A stretch of DNA of 64,000 bases from Nothopassalora personata (lineage: Eukaryota; Ascomycota; Dothideomycetes; Mycosphaerellales; Mycosphaerellaceae): positions 682,001 through 746,000 of the forward strand of contig CM066289.1 of the NCBI GenBank assembly GCA_033816765.1. Reading direction: 5' to 3'. A model generated the notes under the pieces. That model saw only the letters and a list, made by a program, of their open reading frames with translations. It was not told where the DNA came from and searched no databases. Positions within the stretch are counted from its first letter, which is position 1; every line of letters begins with the position of its first letter. The position numbers and the translations under genes are program-made. Positions 54,347-64,000 of this stretch are shown here, one piece after another.

Positions 54347-54943
54347 TTACGTTCTTCCTGACAATGCCCCCAAGGTATCCGAATGATGTTCGCCCCATCC
54401 CGGAGTTCTCCTATAACTCTGCACCAACGTCTCCAACTTGAAGTCTCTCTCCGTCTCCAAGTCACCACTCGAATGTCTGTCTCTCCCAAACGTGTACACA
54501 AAAGTCCCGTAGTGATGCAGCACCCCATCAAACGTCACAGAAAACGGACACCACGCCGTTGCAAAGATACCGTCGACTTTTATATCCGTAGCGTCCAAAT
54601 CTGGAACTTCATGGACTTTAGGGACTGGCTTCTTCGGATCCTTCCTCTTGTTGTCATCTTCAATCAATTTGATGAAAGCCTCTATAGGACTTTGATACAC
54701 GCGCAATATCTTCTCTTCGCTGGATGTGGTGCTGGTGGGAACAGGCTGCGGGAGTTGGGACCATGGCGACGTCTCTGGAGGTGGGCGGTCGGGAGACTGG
54801 CGCAGGATCGTGAGGTGTGCAGTGGGGACGAAGAGGTGTTGGAGGCCTTTGGGGTCGTCCTTATTGACGCGGTCGAAGAAGGCCTTGATGAGTGCTTTGA
54901 TGGATTCGATGTCGTCCCAGAGGGCATGGTCGCTGGCTGTCAT
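54347..54943 (-). CDS. SnoaL/NTF2-like small protein
   Basis: This is a single-exon ORF of 198 residues. The N-terminal helix-rich part (Ile-Lys-Ala-Leu-Ile-Lys-Ala-Phe-Phe-Asp-Arg-Val-Asn) followed by a Leu-Phe-Val-Pro...Leu-Thr-Ile-Leu strand and a later beta-rich segment (Val-Asp-Gly-Ile-Phe-Ala-Thr-Ala-Trp-Cys-Pro-Phe-Ser-Val-Thr-Phe-Asp-Gly) look like the SnoaL-like NTF2 fold. A Pro/Ser/Thr-rich insertion lies at about 54-76. There is no signal peptide. Members are enzymes or binding proteins of very varied function, and nothing here fixes a substrate. It is head-to-head with the dehydrogenase gene, 790 bp away. Confidence 0.7.
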   Translation of the reverse strand: MTASDHALWDDIESIKALIKAFFDRVNKDDPKGLQHLFVPTAHLTILRQSPDRPPPETSPWSQLPQPVPTSTTSSEEKILRVYQSPIEAFIKLIEDDNKRKDPKKPVPKVHEVPDLDATDIKVDGIFATAWCPFSVTFDGVLHHYGTFVYTFGRDRHSSGDLETERDFKLETLVQSYRRTPGWGEHHSDTLGALSGRT

Positions 54944-55733
54944 GGTGAGTACGTTGTTTTGAACCTCTTACCTTGTGGGTTTTCTCTCGAGCGATGTTGC
55001 ATGACTGCAGTGTCATGGCAGTGCATCTGACATCCTGGATCCTTACATCCTGCCCAGTGCCCACTCCGGTGTTGGGGCGGAGCTCCACCAAAAGCTCGAG
55101 CAAGGGATTCACGTCTCTTCTCAGCCGAGGTCATCAAGTTTGTGCATTGGAGTTGCACAACGCATCGACTTCGCCTATCAGTGAAGCCACCCTGGGATGT
55201 CCGCCTAGCAACTCCCTGTGCCGGTGTCATTGGCTTGCGTAAATCCCAGCCTCCAGCAATGCAGACGTAGTGATGTCGTGCCTTGTTTAGTGACAGCATG
55301 TGGGCGACGTCTTGTATGTTGAATTCATGGAATCACAGCAGAGACGGGATATTTGTACGCGTCTCCAAAACACCACAAGGCGCTTCGAAGCACCTTCCTC
55401 TAATCTGGTCCTCAGCTTCGGCTTGCCTGTTCGATTAGCACGGCACTTCGAAGCCGCGTACCCGTACGGAGAGTAGATACTACGATCTTGCCACGAGGGT
55501 ACGCAAATCGTTGTATTCAACCCACGGACAATGGGGATCCTAGAGTAGCGACTACGGAGCTCCTTCGCCCAGAGCTATGACGAATTTCTTATAGCATGTG
55601 GTGAAATACAACCTCACCATAGCTTCTTCCTCTCATTCACTTCGCTCTGCATAACATTCAGCATTCCTTGCCATCGTTGGCTGACTACGACAGAACGATA
55701 CCGCATTAGGCAGGCACAGAGAGTCACGAAATC
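54944..55733. other. Divergent promoter region
   Basis: These 790 bp lie between the SnoaL-like (-) and L-arabinitol dehydrogenase (+) starts. Short minus ORFs inside (54940-55299, 55287-55520) have no domain. Confidence 0.55.
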
Positions 55734-56925
55734 ATGGGACAAGAACAAGAGGTCAATGGTACCAATGGCAGCAATGGTGTTGCTGCTTTCCAGCCAGATA
55801 AGGCCAACCCAGCCCTGTTCACGAACGAGAAGCGCGAGATCTTTATGGGCATATCGCCCGACCTCAATCCTGGCCCAGACGACTGTATAGTCCGCATGCG
55901 ATGCAACGGGATCTGTGGGTAAGGTAGCGAGTGAAAGGAGCACATAGCAAGAACATTACTGACCAACATCCAGCTCCGATGTCCACTTCTGGCACACAGG
56001 ACGAATTGGCCCTCTGATCGTTGAACGAGACCACTGTCTCGGCCATGAAGGCGCCGGAACTGTGGTCTGGGCAGGCGCACGAGTCAAGCACCTCAAGGCT
56101 GGCGACAATGTAGCAATCGAACCTGGCGTCCCCTGCAATCACTGCTTCCAATGCTCCAGCGGCAACTACAACCTTTGCGCAGACGTCGAATTTTCTGGTG
56201 TGCCACCTCACCCGGGATCGATTCGAAGGTGGCACGTTCATCCCGCCAAATTCCTACACAAGCTCCCTGAGGGCTTCTCATTCTCAGACGGAGCACTTCT
56301 CGAGCCACTGAGCGTCGTCCTCCACGGCTTTGAAAGAAGTCCCATCAAGCTTGGTGAATCGACCGTGATCTCCGGCGCAGGACCCATCGGCATGTGCGCA
56401 CTGGCAATCGCAAAGGCATCTGGCGCCGCTCCCATCCTGGTGACAGACCTCGACGCAGGTCGCCTAAAGTTTGCAAAGTCCTTCGTCCCCAGCTGCATCA
56501 CATACCAAATCAACACAGCGCTCTCCGCCGAAGAGACTGCGAAGGATATCCTCGAGACCCTGCAAGCCGCCGGCGGCGAACAACCTCGTGTCGTCTACGA
56601 ATGTACCGGCGTCCAGAGCAGTGTGGTGACATCATGCTACCTCCCCCGAGCAGCCGGCGAAGTCATGGTGATTGGCGTGGGGAGGCCGATCATGAACGAG
56701 ATTCCCTTCATGCATATTTCGTTGGCGGAGGTGGATCTCAAGTTCATCAATCGCTATCACCACAGTTGGCCAGCTGCGATCAGGTTGTTGCAGCACAAGG
56801 TTATTGACCTCCAGCCCTTGGTCACGCATAGGTTTAAGCTGGAGGAGGCGGATAAGGCGTTGGAGGCGAGTGCGGATAGAAATTCGGGAAGTATCAAGAT
56901 CCATATTGAGGATCTTGAGGACTGA
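55734..56925 (+). CDS. lad1: L-arabinitol 4-dehydrogenase (zinc medium-chain dehydrogenase)
   Basis: Exons are 55734-55918 and 55974-56925 (55-bp intron, GTAAGG...CCAG), giving 378 residues. The catalytic zinc site is Cys61 in Gly-Ile-Cys-Gly-Ser-Asp and His86-Glu87 in Gly-His-Glu; the structural zinc site is Cys116, Cys119, Cys122 and Cys130. The Rossmann motif Gly-Ala-Gly-Pro-Ile-Gly is near 205, followed by Val-Thr-Asp-Leu-Asp-Ala-Gly-Arg-Leu, whose Asp favours NAD+. The middle (Leu-Glu-Pro-Leu-Ser-Val...Gly-Phe-Glu-Arg-Ser) and the C-terminus (Val-Thr-His-Arg-Phe) follow fungal LadA. The enzyme oxidises L-arabinitol to L-xylulose in L-arabinose catabolism. Close paralogues act on xylitol or sorbitol, so the polyol is not certain. 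Confidence 0.87.
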
Positions 56926-57248
56926 GATGCGACGAATTCAGACGGGATGCGCGGCGTGTCAAAGTAATGTCGGCGTTTTGAGCGACGCAGTACTTCATAT
57001 CCGCACCTGTATCAAAGTAGAACGTCCATTAGCAATCTACGAGGACTTGAGCTTCTGGACGCTGTGAACACAATGAGCTCTTTTATCACTTGCAGCGGAG
57101 TGGCATGATCATATCAGTCCCAATGGTCTTGCTTGCGATGAGTCTGTCATGGACGGCTAAGAAGCCTTTGGCAACTGACCCGACGCAATCAAAGGTTCGA
57201 GCAAGGGATTCTGTTGGCAGCGATCTATACGTATATCAAGAGCATAAC
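56926..57248. other. Intergenic region between convergent genes
   Basis: These 323 bp lie between the stop codons of the dehydrogenase (+) and NCS1 transporter (-). Nothing else is seen. Confidence 0.6.
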
Positions 57249-59040
57249 CTAGACAGCCGTCACATTCGTCAACCCTCCCACTTTATCATCCTCGCCAACA
57301 TCCTCTTCGAGAGACTTCCTATCCCGTGCCTCTCCCTCAATAGTCTCAGTCATCGCGACACCCAACTTGGCCGCTTCCTCCTCCGTGAAAGTACCATAAT
57401 AGTCGATGTCATCTTTCACCCCGAAGCCGTCGGGAGTCCAAATCTTATTCAATGCCCAGTACACAGTGAAGCTCACAGCGAAGCCCAGCGGGAAGGCGAG
57501 GTAGTAGAGGTGGGTGCAAGCCTCTGGGACAATGACACTCGGAGTCACCGCATGAGCGAAACCGGGCAAGAGGTACGACCAGCCCACAACCCAAGCGACG
57601 AATGCACGCCAATTGATACCGTGCCAGAAGTAGTACAGACCGTCTTTGCCGGGATGGTAGAGGTCGGAGAGTTTGACGACGCGGTGGCGGAGGATCCAGT
57701 AGTCGCAGATCATGATGCCGACCATTGGGCCAAGGAAGACACCTGGACTCAATGTTAGTAAGATGCGAAGATGACCGATGGCTCAGACTTACTGTAAGCA
57801 CTCAACACACTGATGAAAGTGCTGGCAGCAGAGAGCAATTCCCACGGGCACATGGCGATACTAAAAACGAGACCGATGTACGCTCCTCTCCGGATGTTTA
57901 TGAAGCTTGGTGCAAGTCCAGCCATATCCATTCCCGCGGAGAAGGCATTATCGACGGCATTGATGGCGAGTTGGCAGGTCAGGAGACCGCAACCTGCAAA
58001 GAACGCTGCAGCTCTCGACCCCGGGTTGTAGTTGGTGTCAAGCCACTTCTGCACAAGATCCGGCGGGTTCCAGATCGCTTCACCGTAAACTTGTTGCGAC
58101 GCTGAAGCTGAAAGGCAACCTAGTGTTGGCATGACGACGCCAAATACCATAATCGAGAACCACTGGCCGAACACTTGATCGCCGGGTCGCCTTGCGAAGC
58201 GAGAGTAGTCCATTTGGTTCGAAAGTCCAACAGCGATGCCACCTATGACAGTCGTCACGCCGTGTACGATGGCCCAGCCGAGCTCTGAGCTTGTCGTCGT
58301 TTCGGCAGGTTTTGTTAAGAGAGGCCCACCTCCGCCTGCGGCTGCCATCACCCAGATGACGATGGAGACGAGAGTAACGGCCGTGACGATGTTCATTCCA
58401 AGGATGATCCATTTCAGCTTCTCTGGTCGGACGTATAGCAATGGGATGATCACAACGTTGAAGAGCACCCAGCCGATGAATTGTTTGGCATTCATGTTGG
58501 CTGAAGCGGGAAATACGGCGCCCATGTGCTGGTACGAAGGGAAGATGGATGCCAAGATGTTCTGGACGCAGAGCCCGCCGGTCCAGGACTGTACTGCGAA
58601 CCATACGATGGACAAGATCACACGCTGGACCAGCGCAACGTAGTGTCTGGAGCACGCAGTCAGTTGAGACATTGGAAGCACAGGATGATGGGATCGCACC
58701 CATAGATGCCCCACACGTATCTGCTAACCACAGGGAACCCAATGTGCCACTTGGCGCCCACGTAACCATTCGTGACCGCAACTGCTGCAATGATGAACTT
58801 TCCAATGATGGTGGCGACAACGGCTTGCCAGACTGAGAGTCCGCCTGCCACCAAAGAGGATCCAATTTGGAAGTTGCTCAATGTCATTTGGTTGAGGGCC
58901 CAGAAGGAAATGTAGGCCCATCTGGTCCAGGTCCGTCGCCATGGTGGAAGAGGTCGCAAGTCGTCGTTGATCCAGACATTGGCCACGCTCCGGTCATTTG
59001 ACGGAATCCTGATGAACTCAACGCAGCGCTTCACGAGCAT
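57249..59040 (-). CDS. NCS1-family nucleobase/allantoin-type permease
   Basis: Exons are 59040-58700, 58646-57793 and 57742-57249 (introns 53 and 50 bp), giving 562 residues, normal for NCS1. The N-terminus has Asn-Asp-Asp-Leu-Arg-Pro-Leu-Pro-Pro followed by Arg-Thr-Trp, a hallmark of fungal Fur-type carriers, then about 12 hydrophobic spans. Gln in Trp-Phe-Ala-Val-Gln-Ser-Trp, the Asn-Gln-Met-Asp-Tyr-Ser-Arg-Phe segment of TM6-8 and Gly-Pro-Met-Val-Gly-Ile-Met near TM9-10 match the family. The acidic C-terminal tail resembles those used for endocytic control. Substrates of such carriers include uracil, allantoin, hydantoin, uridine and cytosine; the exact one is not readable here. The gene is divergent from the hydantoinase-type gene, so a cyclic amide substrate is likely. 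Confidence 0.92.
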
Positions 59041-59703
59041 CTTGTCCGTGTGACGCGAATGAAGAAGGGAAAGGATGAGAAGACATGCTCGGCGGCGTAA
59101 TAACACTGTCGTCCGACATCGTGATGATACTGTACTAGTTCGCGCGATGCTTTGAGTTATCGCGCGAGCACGAAAGATAGATAGGCAACGTCAAGGATCC
59201 CCCGCCGGCCCACGTACCCGGTACTTGTGATCTGGAAGGCTCGAAGCTTCATTGATGCATCGGCGACGAAGCTCTCGTACTGGGCATGCTTGTGTGGCCG
59301 ACGGCGAAGGACGATGTTGGAGATAAGAGATAAGGCCAGATGAGGTCGCGGGGAAGGCACCTCGGCAAGCTCGGCACCTGGAAGGACGGAAGCACCGACA
59401 TGCAATCACACCTCACGATTGGTCGCTTACTTACCACATGGCATCGGCAGTCAGAAATAACTACTTCTGCTAGTTCTGCCCGTGGACGACGCGCCGTAGG
59501 CCATGGACCCGCCCGCCCGGCCGGCCGGCAGGCAGGCAAGCTCGCGCGGCACACACCACCACCACATGGTCACGGAGCTACTGTATGCCAATCGCTGCTG
59601 CGATGGGCAGTGGGTATGTATCTTTTCATTCTGCTGGCAGTCGTGCTCTCTCTCTTGTTCAAGTTTCGTGTCCGCGGGTCTTGCACTGTCGTTCGTTCCG
59701 GCC
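59041..59703. other. Shared divergent promoter of NCS1 permease and hydantoinase-type genes
   Basis: This is a 663-bp bidirectional region. Its middle is GC-rich with repeated ggcc/ggca blocks (about 59505-59545). No gene is called; minus and plus ORFs here lack domains. Confidence 0.6.
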
Positions 59704-62700
59704 ATGACCAGCAGAGCAGCAAAGAGCATACGCATTGGCGTCGACGTTGGCGGTATGCGGATGCGTTGAAGCTCGAAGCCCGAAGCACGTAGCTGACCCA
59801 GCGTAGGCACGAATACTGATGCCGTTGCCATTGACCCATCTCAGCAGTTCGAAAGCTCCCGCGGTGTTCTGGCCCACTACAAGACGCCCACCACTCCAGA
59901 TGTCACGGCCGGGATCGAGAAGGCTGTCCGAACCGTCATCGAGAAGTCGCATCTGCCCTCGGACACGATAGCGAGCGTCACAATCGGCACGACACACTTC
60001 ATCAACGCCGTCATCGAACAAGATGCGAGACGCCTCCGACGTGTTGCCATCCTCCGAGTGTCCAAGAGCTTCCTCCGAGAAGTACCTCCATTCTCCGAGT
60101 TCCCACCGGGCTTGACCAGCATCATCAAAGGCTATGTCGGATACGTCGACGGAGGCCTGCATATCGATGGTTCAGAAGAGTCGCCGGTCCGGGAAGAGCA
60201 GGTCATCGAGAGATGTGCCGAGATCAAGAAGCTCGGGCTGAACGCCATTGTGGTTGTGGGTGCATTCTCTCCCATTGATGAGCACTTCAAGCAGGAGGAC
60301 AAAGTACGCGATATTGTGCTTCGTCAAATACCTGGTGCAGATGTTATCGTTTCGCATGAGGTCGCCAACATCGGTCTCATCGAGCGGGAGAATGCGGCTA
60401 TCCTCAACGCTGCTATCTTGAGATATGCCAAGCGCACTGTGAAGGGCTTCAGACGAGCTATGAAGGCGCTCAGATTGACCTGCCCACTCTTCTTGACGCA
60501 GAACGATGGCACATTGCTGGACTCAGCCGCAGCAGCCAAGATCCCAATTCGAACGTTCTCTTCTGGTCCGACCAACTCTATGCGCGGCGCTGCGTATCTG
60601 ACTGGCCATGAGACTGAGAAGTCTTCTGCAATCGTTGTTGATATAGGCGGCACTACGAGCGATGTGGGCGTGCTGTTGCCATCTGGGCTTCCCAGGCAAG
60701 CATCTGCATACGTCACGGTGGCCGGTGTGCGTGTCAACTATTCCATGCCGTCACTGCATTCGGTAGGTCTCGGTGGTGGCTCAATTGTGCGGGAAGCCGA
60801 GGGCAAGGTAGACGTCGGTCCAGATTCGGTGGGCCACTACCTTACGAGAGATGCTTTGGTCTTTGGTGGCGCGGTAACGACTGCATCAGACATTGCCGTG
60901 GCTGCAGGTAAAGCAAAGATGGGAGACAGTGCAGCAGTCAAATCTCTCAACCCAAAACTGGTAGATCAGGCACAGGACAGAATCAAAGCCCTGCTCGAAA
61001 GTGCCGTGGATATGATCAAGACATCACCAGAGCCACTGCCTGTACTTGTTGTGGGTGGTGGTGCCGTGCTTGCCCCGTCTTCTCTAAAGGGTGCGTCCCA
61101 GCTCAGACTACCGCCCTTTCACGATGTAGCCAACGCAGTCGGCGCGGCCATCTCCAAAGTTGGTGGCATCGTGGACATCATACAGGATATCTCAGGCACA
61201 TCTCAACAAGAAGCAATCGAGAGAGCAAAGTCAATGGCGATACAACGAGCTGTCGACGCTGGTGCGATCCGGGAAAGTGTCATTGTCGCCGAGGTCGAGA
61301 TGTATCCAGTCAGCTACATTGCCAACCAACTTCGTACCATTGTCAAAGCTGTTGGCGAGCTCGACATCAACATGCAGCCCGAACCATTGGAGGATGGCGA
61401 AGGAGATGATTCTGGTCAGGAAGCGGAGGCCGCCAAGGACTTCGCCGTCAAAGTCATCGATGAGCCTCCAGTCGATCCGTTGACATACAAGCCTACGATC
61501 GTCAAGCATGCGACCAGCGGCATACTCGAATGGCAAATCACAGAGACCGACATCAGCTACCTCGCGGATGGCTGCTACGTCCTTGGTTGTGCAGGCGGTG
61601 GCAGTCCAGCTGCGTCGCGTATACAGCTTCGAGATATGCTCCGAGCTGGTCACAAGATGCGAGTGGTCGACGCTTCGTCGCTCAAAGAGAACGCTAACAT
61701 CTACTGGGGCGGGCATATGGGATCGCCAGCAACCTCAAACGAGCGGCTCCAGTCGCTAGAGACGATTCACGCGTTCCAGGCCTTGATGGAGTACCTCCAC
61801 GATGAGAGCTTCGACGCTGTAATGGGCCTGGAGATAGGAGGCGCGAATGGTCTTGAACCATTTCTCTGCGGCTCGTCACGATTCTTCGATCGCCCTGTCA
61901 TTGATGGAGACTGGATGGGAAGAGCATACCCGACCTATTGGCAGACCACAATCGCGGTTCATGCGCCAGGAGAGCTTGTACCCTGCGCTATCGATTCCGG
62001 CGATGGCAAGACAATCATCATGACCAAAGCACCGGACGATGAAATCGTGGACCGTGCGTTACGTGCCAGCTGCGCAGAGATGGGCAGTAGAGTTGGCATG
62101 GCCGCGAAGCCCACAACCACGCAAAAAGTGCGAGACTATGGCGTGCTGAATACTGTCTCCCTTGCATGGCGCATAGGACGCTGCATCGCGACAGCTGAAG
62201 CGACGAATACTCTCTCCACAGTCGCTGAAGCGATAGTGCATGAAGTCGGTGGCGGAAAAAGTGCGAAAATCCTCTTTCGCGGGAAGATTGTCGGCGTCGA
62301 GCGACGGCTATTCAAGGGTCACTCGTACGGCAGCATCACGATCGCTGGCTTGAGCACCGATGAGGAAGAAGACGCTGGCTCCGACCTCAAGCGCATGCCA
62401 GCCGTTGTCACAACGGGCACCGTCACGATCCCATTCAAGAACGAGAATATCTATGCTGAGCATACTGCAGAGGATGGAACGAAGACGATCATCGCTTCGG
62501 TCCCAGATTTGATCTGCGTGCTGGACACTGCCTCGGGCAGATCATTGGGTGTACCTGAATTCAAGTATGGCTATCGAGTCACTGTGTTGGGCATTACATG
62601 TAGCCCGAGATGGTTGGATACAGAGGCTGGTCTACGAATCGGTGGCCCCATCGCATTTGGATATGATATACCATATAAACCGCTGGGAGAGTACGTAGAG

Positions 62701-62730
62701 CCCAGGAGCGTGATTGAAGAGTTTGCCTGA
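59704..62730 (+). CDS. Hydantoinase/oxoprolinase fused to DUF917
   Basis: Exons are 59704-59752 and 59807-62730 (54-bp intron, GTATGC...GTAG), giving 990 residues; without the first exon the nucleotide-binding start would be lost. The N-terminal Ile-Gly-Val-Asp-Val-Gly-Gly-Thr-Asn-Thr-Asp (11-21) is the first phosphate-binding loop of the actin-like ATPase fold. Hydantoinase/oxoprolinase domains follow, with Val-Asp-Ile-Gly-Gly-Thr-Thr-Ser-Asp (about 303-311) and Gly-Leu-Gly-Gly-Gly-Ser-Ile-Val. From about 610 a DUF917 domain runs to the end (Cys-Ala-Gly-Gly-Gly-Ser-Pro, Met-Gly-Leu-Glu-Ile-Gly-Gly-Ala-Asn-Gly). Enzymes of this group open a cyclic amide such as hydantoin or 5-oxoproline using ATP. 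The DUF917 role is unknown. Confidence 0.92.
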
Positions 62731-62960
62731 GCATAGTGGATAATGTGAGCGGGAGGTGTATTCGAATGTTCGTGAACAGCTTCTCCTTCTCGCATCTTCT
62801 CCTTCTCGCACTTCCACCGCCCCAATCATGTGCAGCACCACTCGGACCAAGCCTTACCAGAATGAACGCCGCGGACAATCTACGAAACCTGCATATCTAC
62901 CTGCCGGCCTGGCCGGTCTAAGCCCTGGGAGCTGTAGAAATTGAACCGGGAACAACAAGC
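62731..62960. other. 3' flank of the hydantoinase-type gene
   Basis: This region holds no supported gene; short overlapping ORFs on both strands are not coding-like. Confidence 0.5.
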
Positions 62961-63960
62961 ATGGATTCGGGCCTGAGGACAGAAGTTACTGGCCCGAGTC
63001 ACAAAACCGTAACGTTCGAGGAGAGACCTTTGCGCAAGAGAATTTGCGGGAATGCGACGCAGGCAAATCACGAGTATGTATGTGGGAGCAGAAAGACCGA
63101 CATCATCGCGAGAACATGCAAGGTTATGAGCAGATGCGTGGAGCGATCGAGCGGTGGGAGGACGAATTGGAGGAATCCATCAAACCCGAGGCAGAATCTA
63201 CTCGCCGGACTCGATGAAGATGGAGAGGATTGAGAGGATTCTGTCTGTTGAGACCCGGCTTATGATCGAGAATGTAGCAGAGACCCAACACCACATCGAG
63301 AGAATCGGCAAGCTGACTGCAGTGATGGAGCGTGATATCGTCGAATGGCGCAAACGATGAGAACGGCGCGATCAGGACAAACGATGGTTTAAGAGAAGGT
63401 TGGAGCAGGCCTCGAAGGGGAAACCAGTAAGGAGTCGATGAAGACGGAACTGGTAGCTCTCTGGTGCAGAGAACTTTTTGCTTCTCATTCCATACTCGGA
63501 ATCTCCACTTGACAATGAGACTCATCCACGCAACTGAACCCGAACAGCCGAGCACGGAACAACATCAGGGCCCCTGACAAGGACATCCCGACGGAGCCAG
63601 CAGGAATCTACCCACTCTGGACAGTCAGCACAGACTCCCTAGCCTGGAAATTCAGCCGTGAGGCAGAGCAGCGGCGAGAGGAGCGCGCTGAGGGAGAGGA
63701 GAGACGGTTCCAGCAGCGGGACAGCCATACCGAACAAGGATTTGTGGCAATCTTTGGATCGGAGGATAATACTTACAGGCCATGCCATCGTTCATGAGGG
63801 ACGAGGAAATCCTCTCGGTTGGAAACCGGCGGCTGGTGAAGGACTACGCTACGGGAGAACGTTCAACTCAGGCTATCTTAGGGGCGATTTAGGAGGTCTG
63901 TAACAGGAAGCAACAGCTGCGTGAGAAGAAGTTAAAGGATTTCAGAAAAGAGGGATAAGC
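62961..63960 (+). pseudogene. Possible relic of a gene for a charged, coiled-coil protein
   Basis: Several plus-strand open pieces in different frames show highly charged helical text. One runs from about 63020 to 63228, ending at TGA. An overlapping piece (63154-63360, with Glu-Arg-Ile-Glu-Arg-Ile and Glu-Arg-Ile-Gly-Lys-Leu segments) ends in TGA. A third at about 63640-63780 has repeated Glu-Arg-Arg-Glu-Glu-Arg units. The change of frame between pieces and stops at likely former Arg codons suggest a broken gene rather than one with introns; I see no good splice sites. It may continue past the window. Weak call. Confidence 0.3.
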
Positions 63961-64000
63961 AGTAGTATGGGTCTGAGGGAAGAAGGTGGTGTTGGAGGAG

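Noticed and set aside
57090..57758. 222-codon plus ORF opposite the permease C-terminus
   Set aside because: It runs antisense to the well-supported third exon of the NCS1 permease.
1..64000. CRISPR arrays, rRNA genes and bacterial operon features
   Set aside because: No spaced short repeats or rRNA sequence were seen, and the window is clearly eukaryotic with spliceosomal introns.

Overview
The window is nuclear DNA of a filamentous ascomycete. The genes have short (about 50-140 bp) GT-AG introns, the families are fungal (fungalysin M36, CRH-type GH16 with CBM18, NCS1 permease, L-arabinitol dehydrogenase, epsin), and the repeats carry strong repeat-induced point mutation (RIP). The gene set fits Pezizomycotina, probably Dothideomycetes, but the class is an inference.

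Positions 1 to about 30,574 are one stack of nested retroelements. RIP has turned most CpA/TpG into TpA, so Gln and Trp codons read as TAG/TAA, many start ATGs as ATA and Cys codons as Tyr. Exact target-site duplications (TSDs) and restored reading frames give the order. The oldest layer is a minus-strand Copia element at 1-1351 plus 30247-30574. A plus-strand Copia element (1352-30246, TSD gacct) landed in its gag. That element was then hit by a minus-strand Gypsy element A (3019-17292, TSD ctagt), a short non-LTR-type insertion (17736-18508, 13-bp TSD) and a minus-strand Gypsy element B (20930-27633, TSD ataat). Gypsy A was in turn hit by a small gag-only LTR element (13159-15532, TSD cgtta). 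The gag-only element and the short insertion are essentially free of RIP and look young.

The most novel material is in these elements. The gag-only element carries an intact opposite-strand ORF for a Zn2Cys6 binuclear-cluster plus coiled-coil protein. Gypsy B has a decayed opposite-strand ORF in the same place with a matching half motif. Gypsy A has a third, unrecognised ORF of about 1,100 codons and four copies of a GC-rich palindrome, one ahead of each ORF.

From about 30.6 kb the sequence is ordinary gene-bearing chromosome: secreted fungalysin (+), RING protein (-), ribosomal protein uL14 (-), ENTH/epsin Ent3-like (-), cyclophilin with a possible mitochondrial presequence (+), a 1,485-residue protein of unknown function (+), a four-TM membrane protein (+), secreted astacin-like metalloprotease (-), ribosomal protein eS21 (-), CRH-family cell-wall transglycosidase (-), a SnoaL-like protein (-), L-arabinitol 4-dehydrogenase (+), NCS1 permease (-) and a hydantoinase/DUF917 fusion protein (+). 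The last two are divergent from a shared 663-bp promoter region and may form a small uptake/hydrolysis module for a cyclic amide or related nitrogen compound. The right end (about 62.9-64 kb) holds traces of a decayed gene. Exon joins below were checked for phase and total length; all multi-exon models are in frame.
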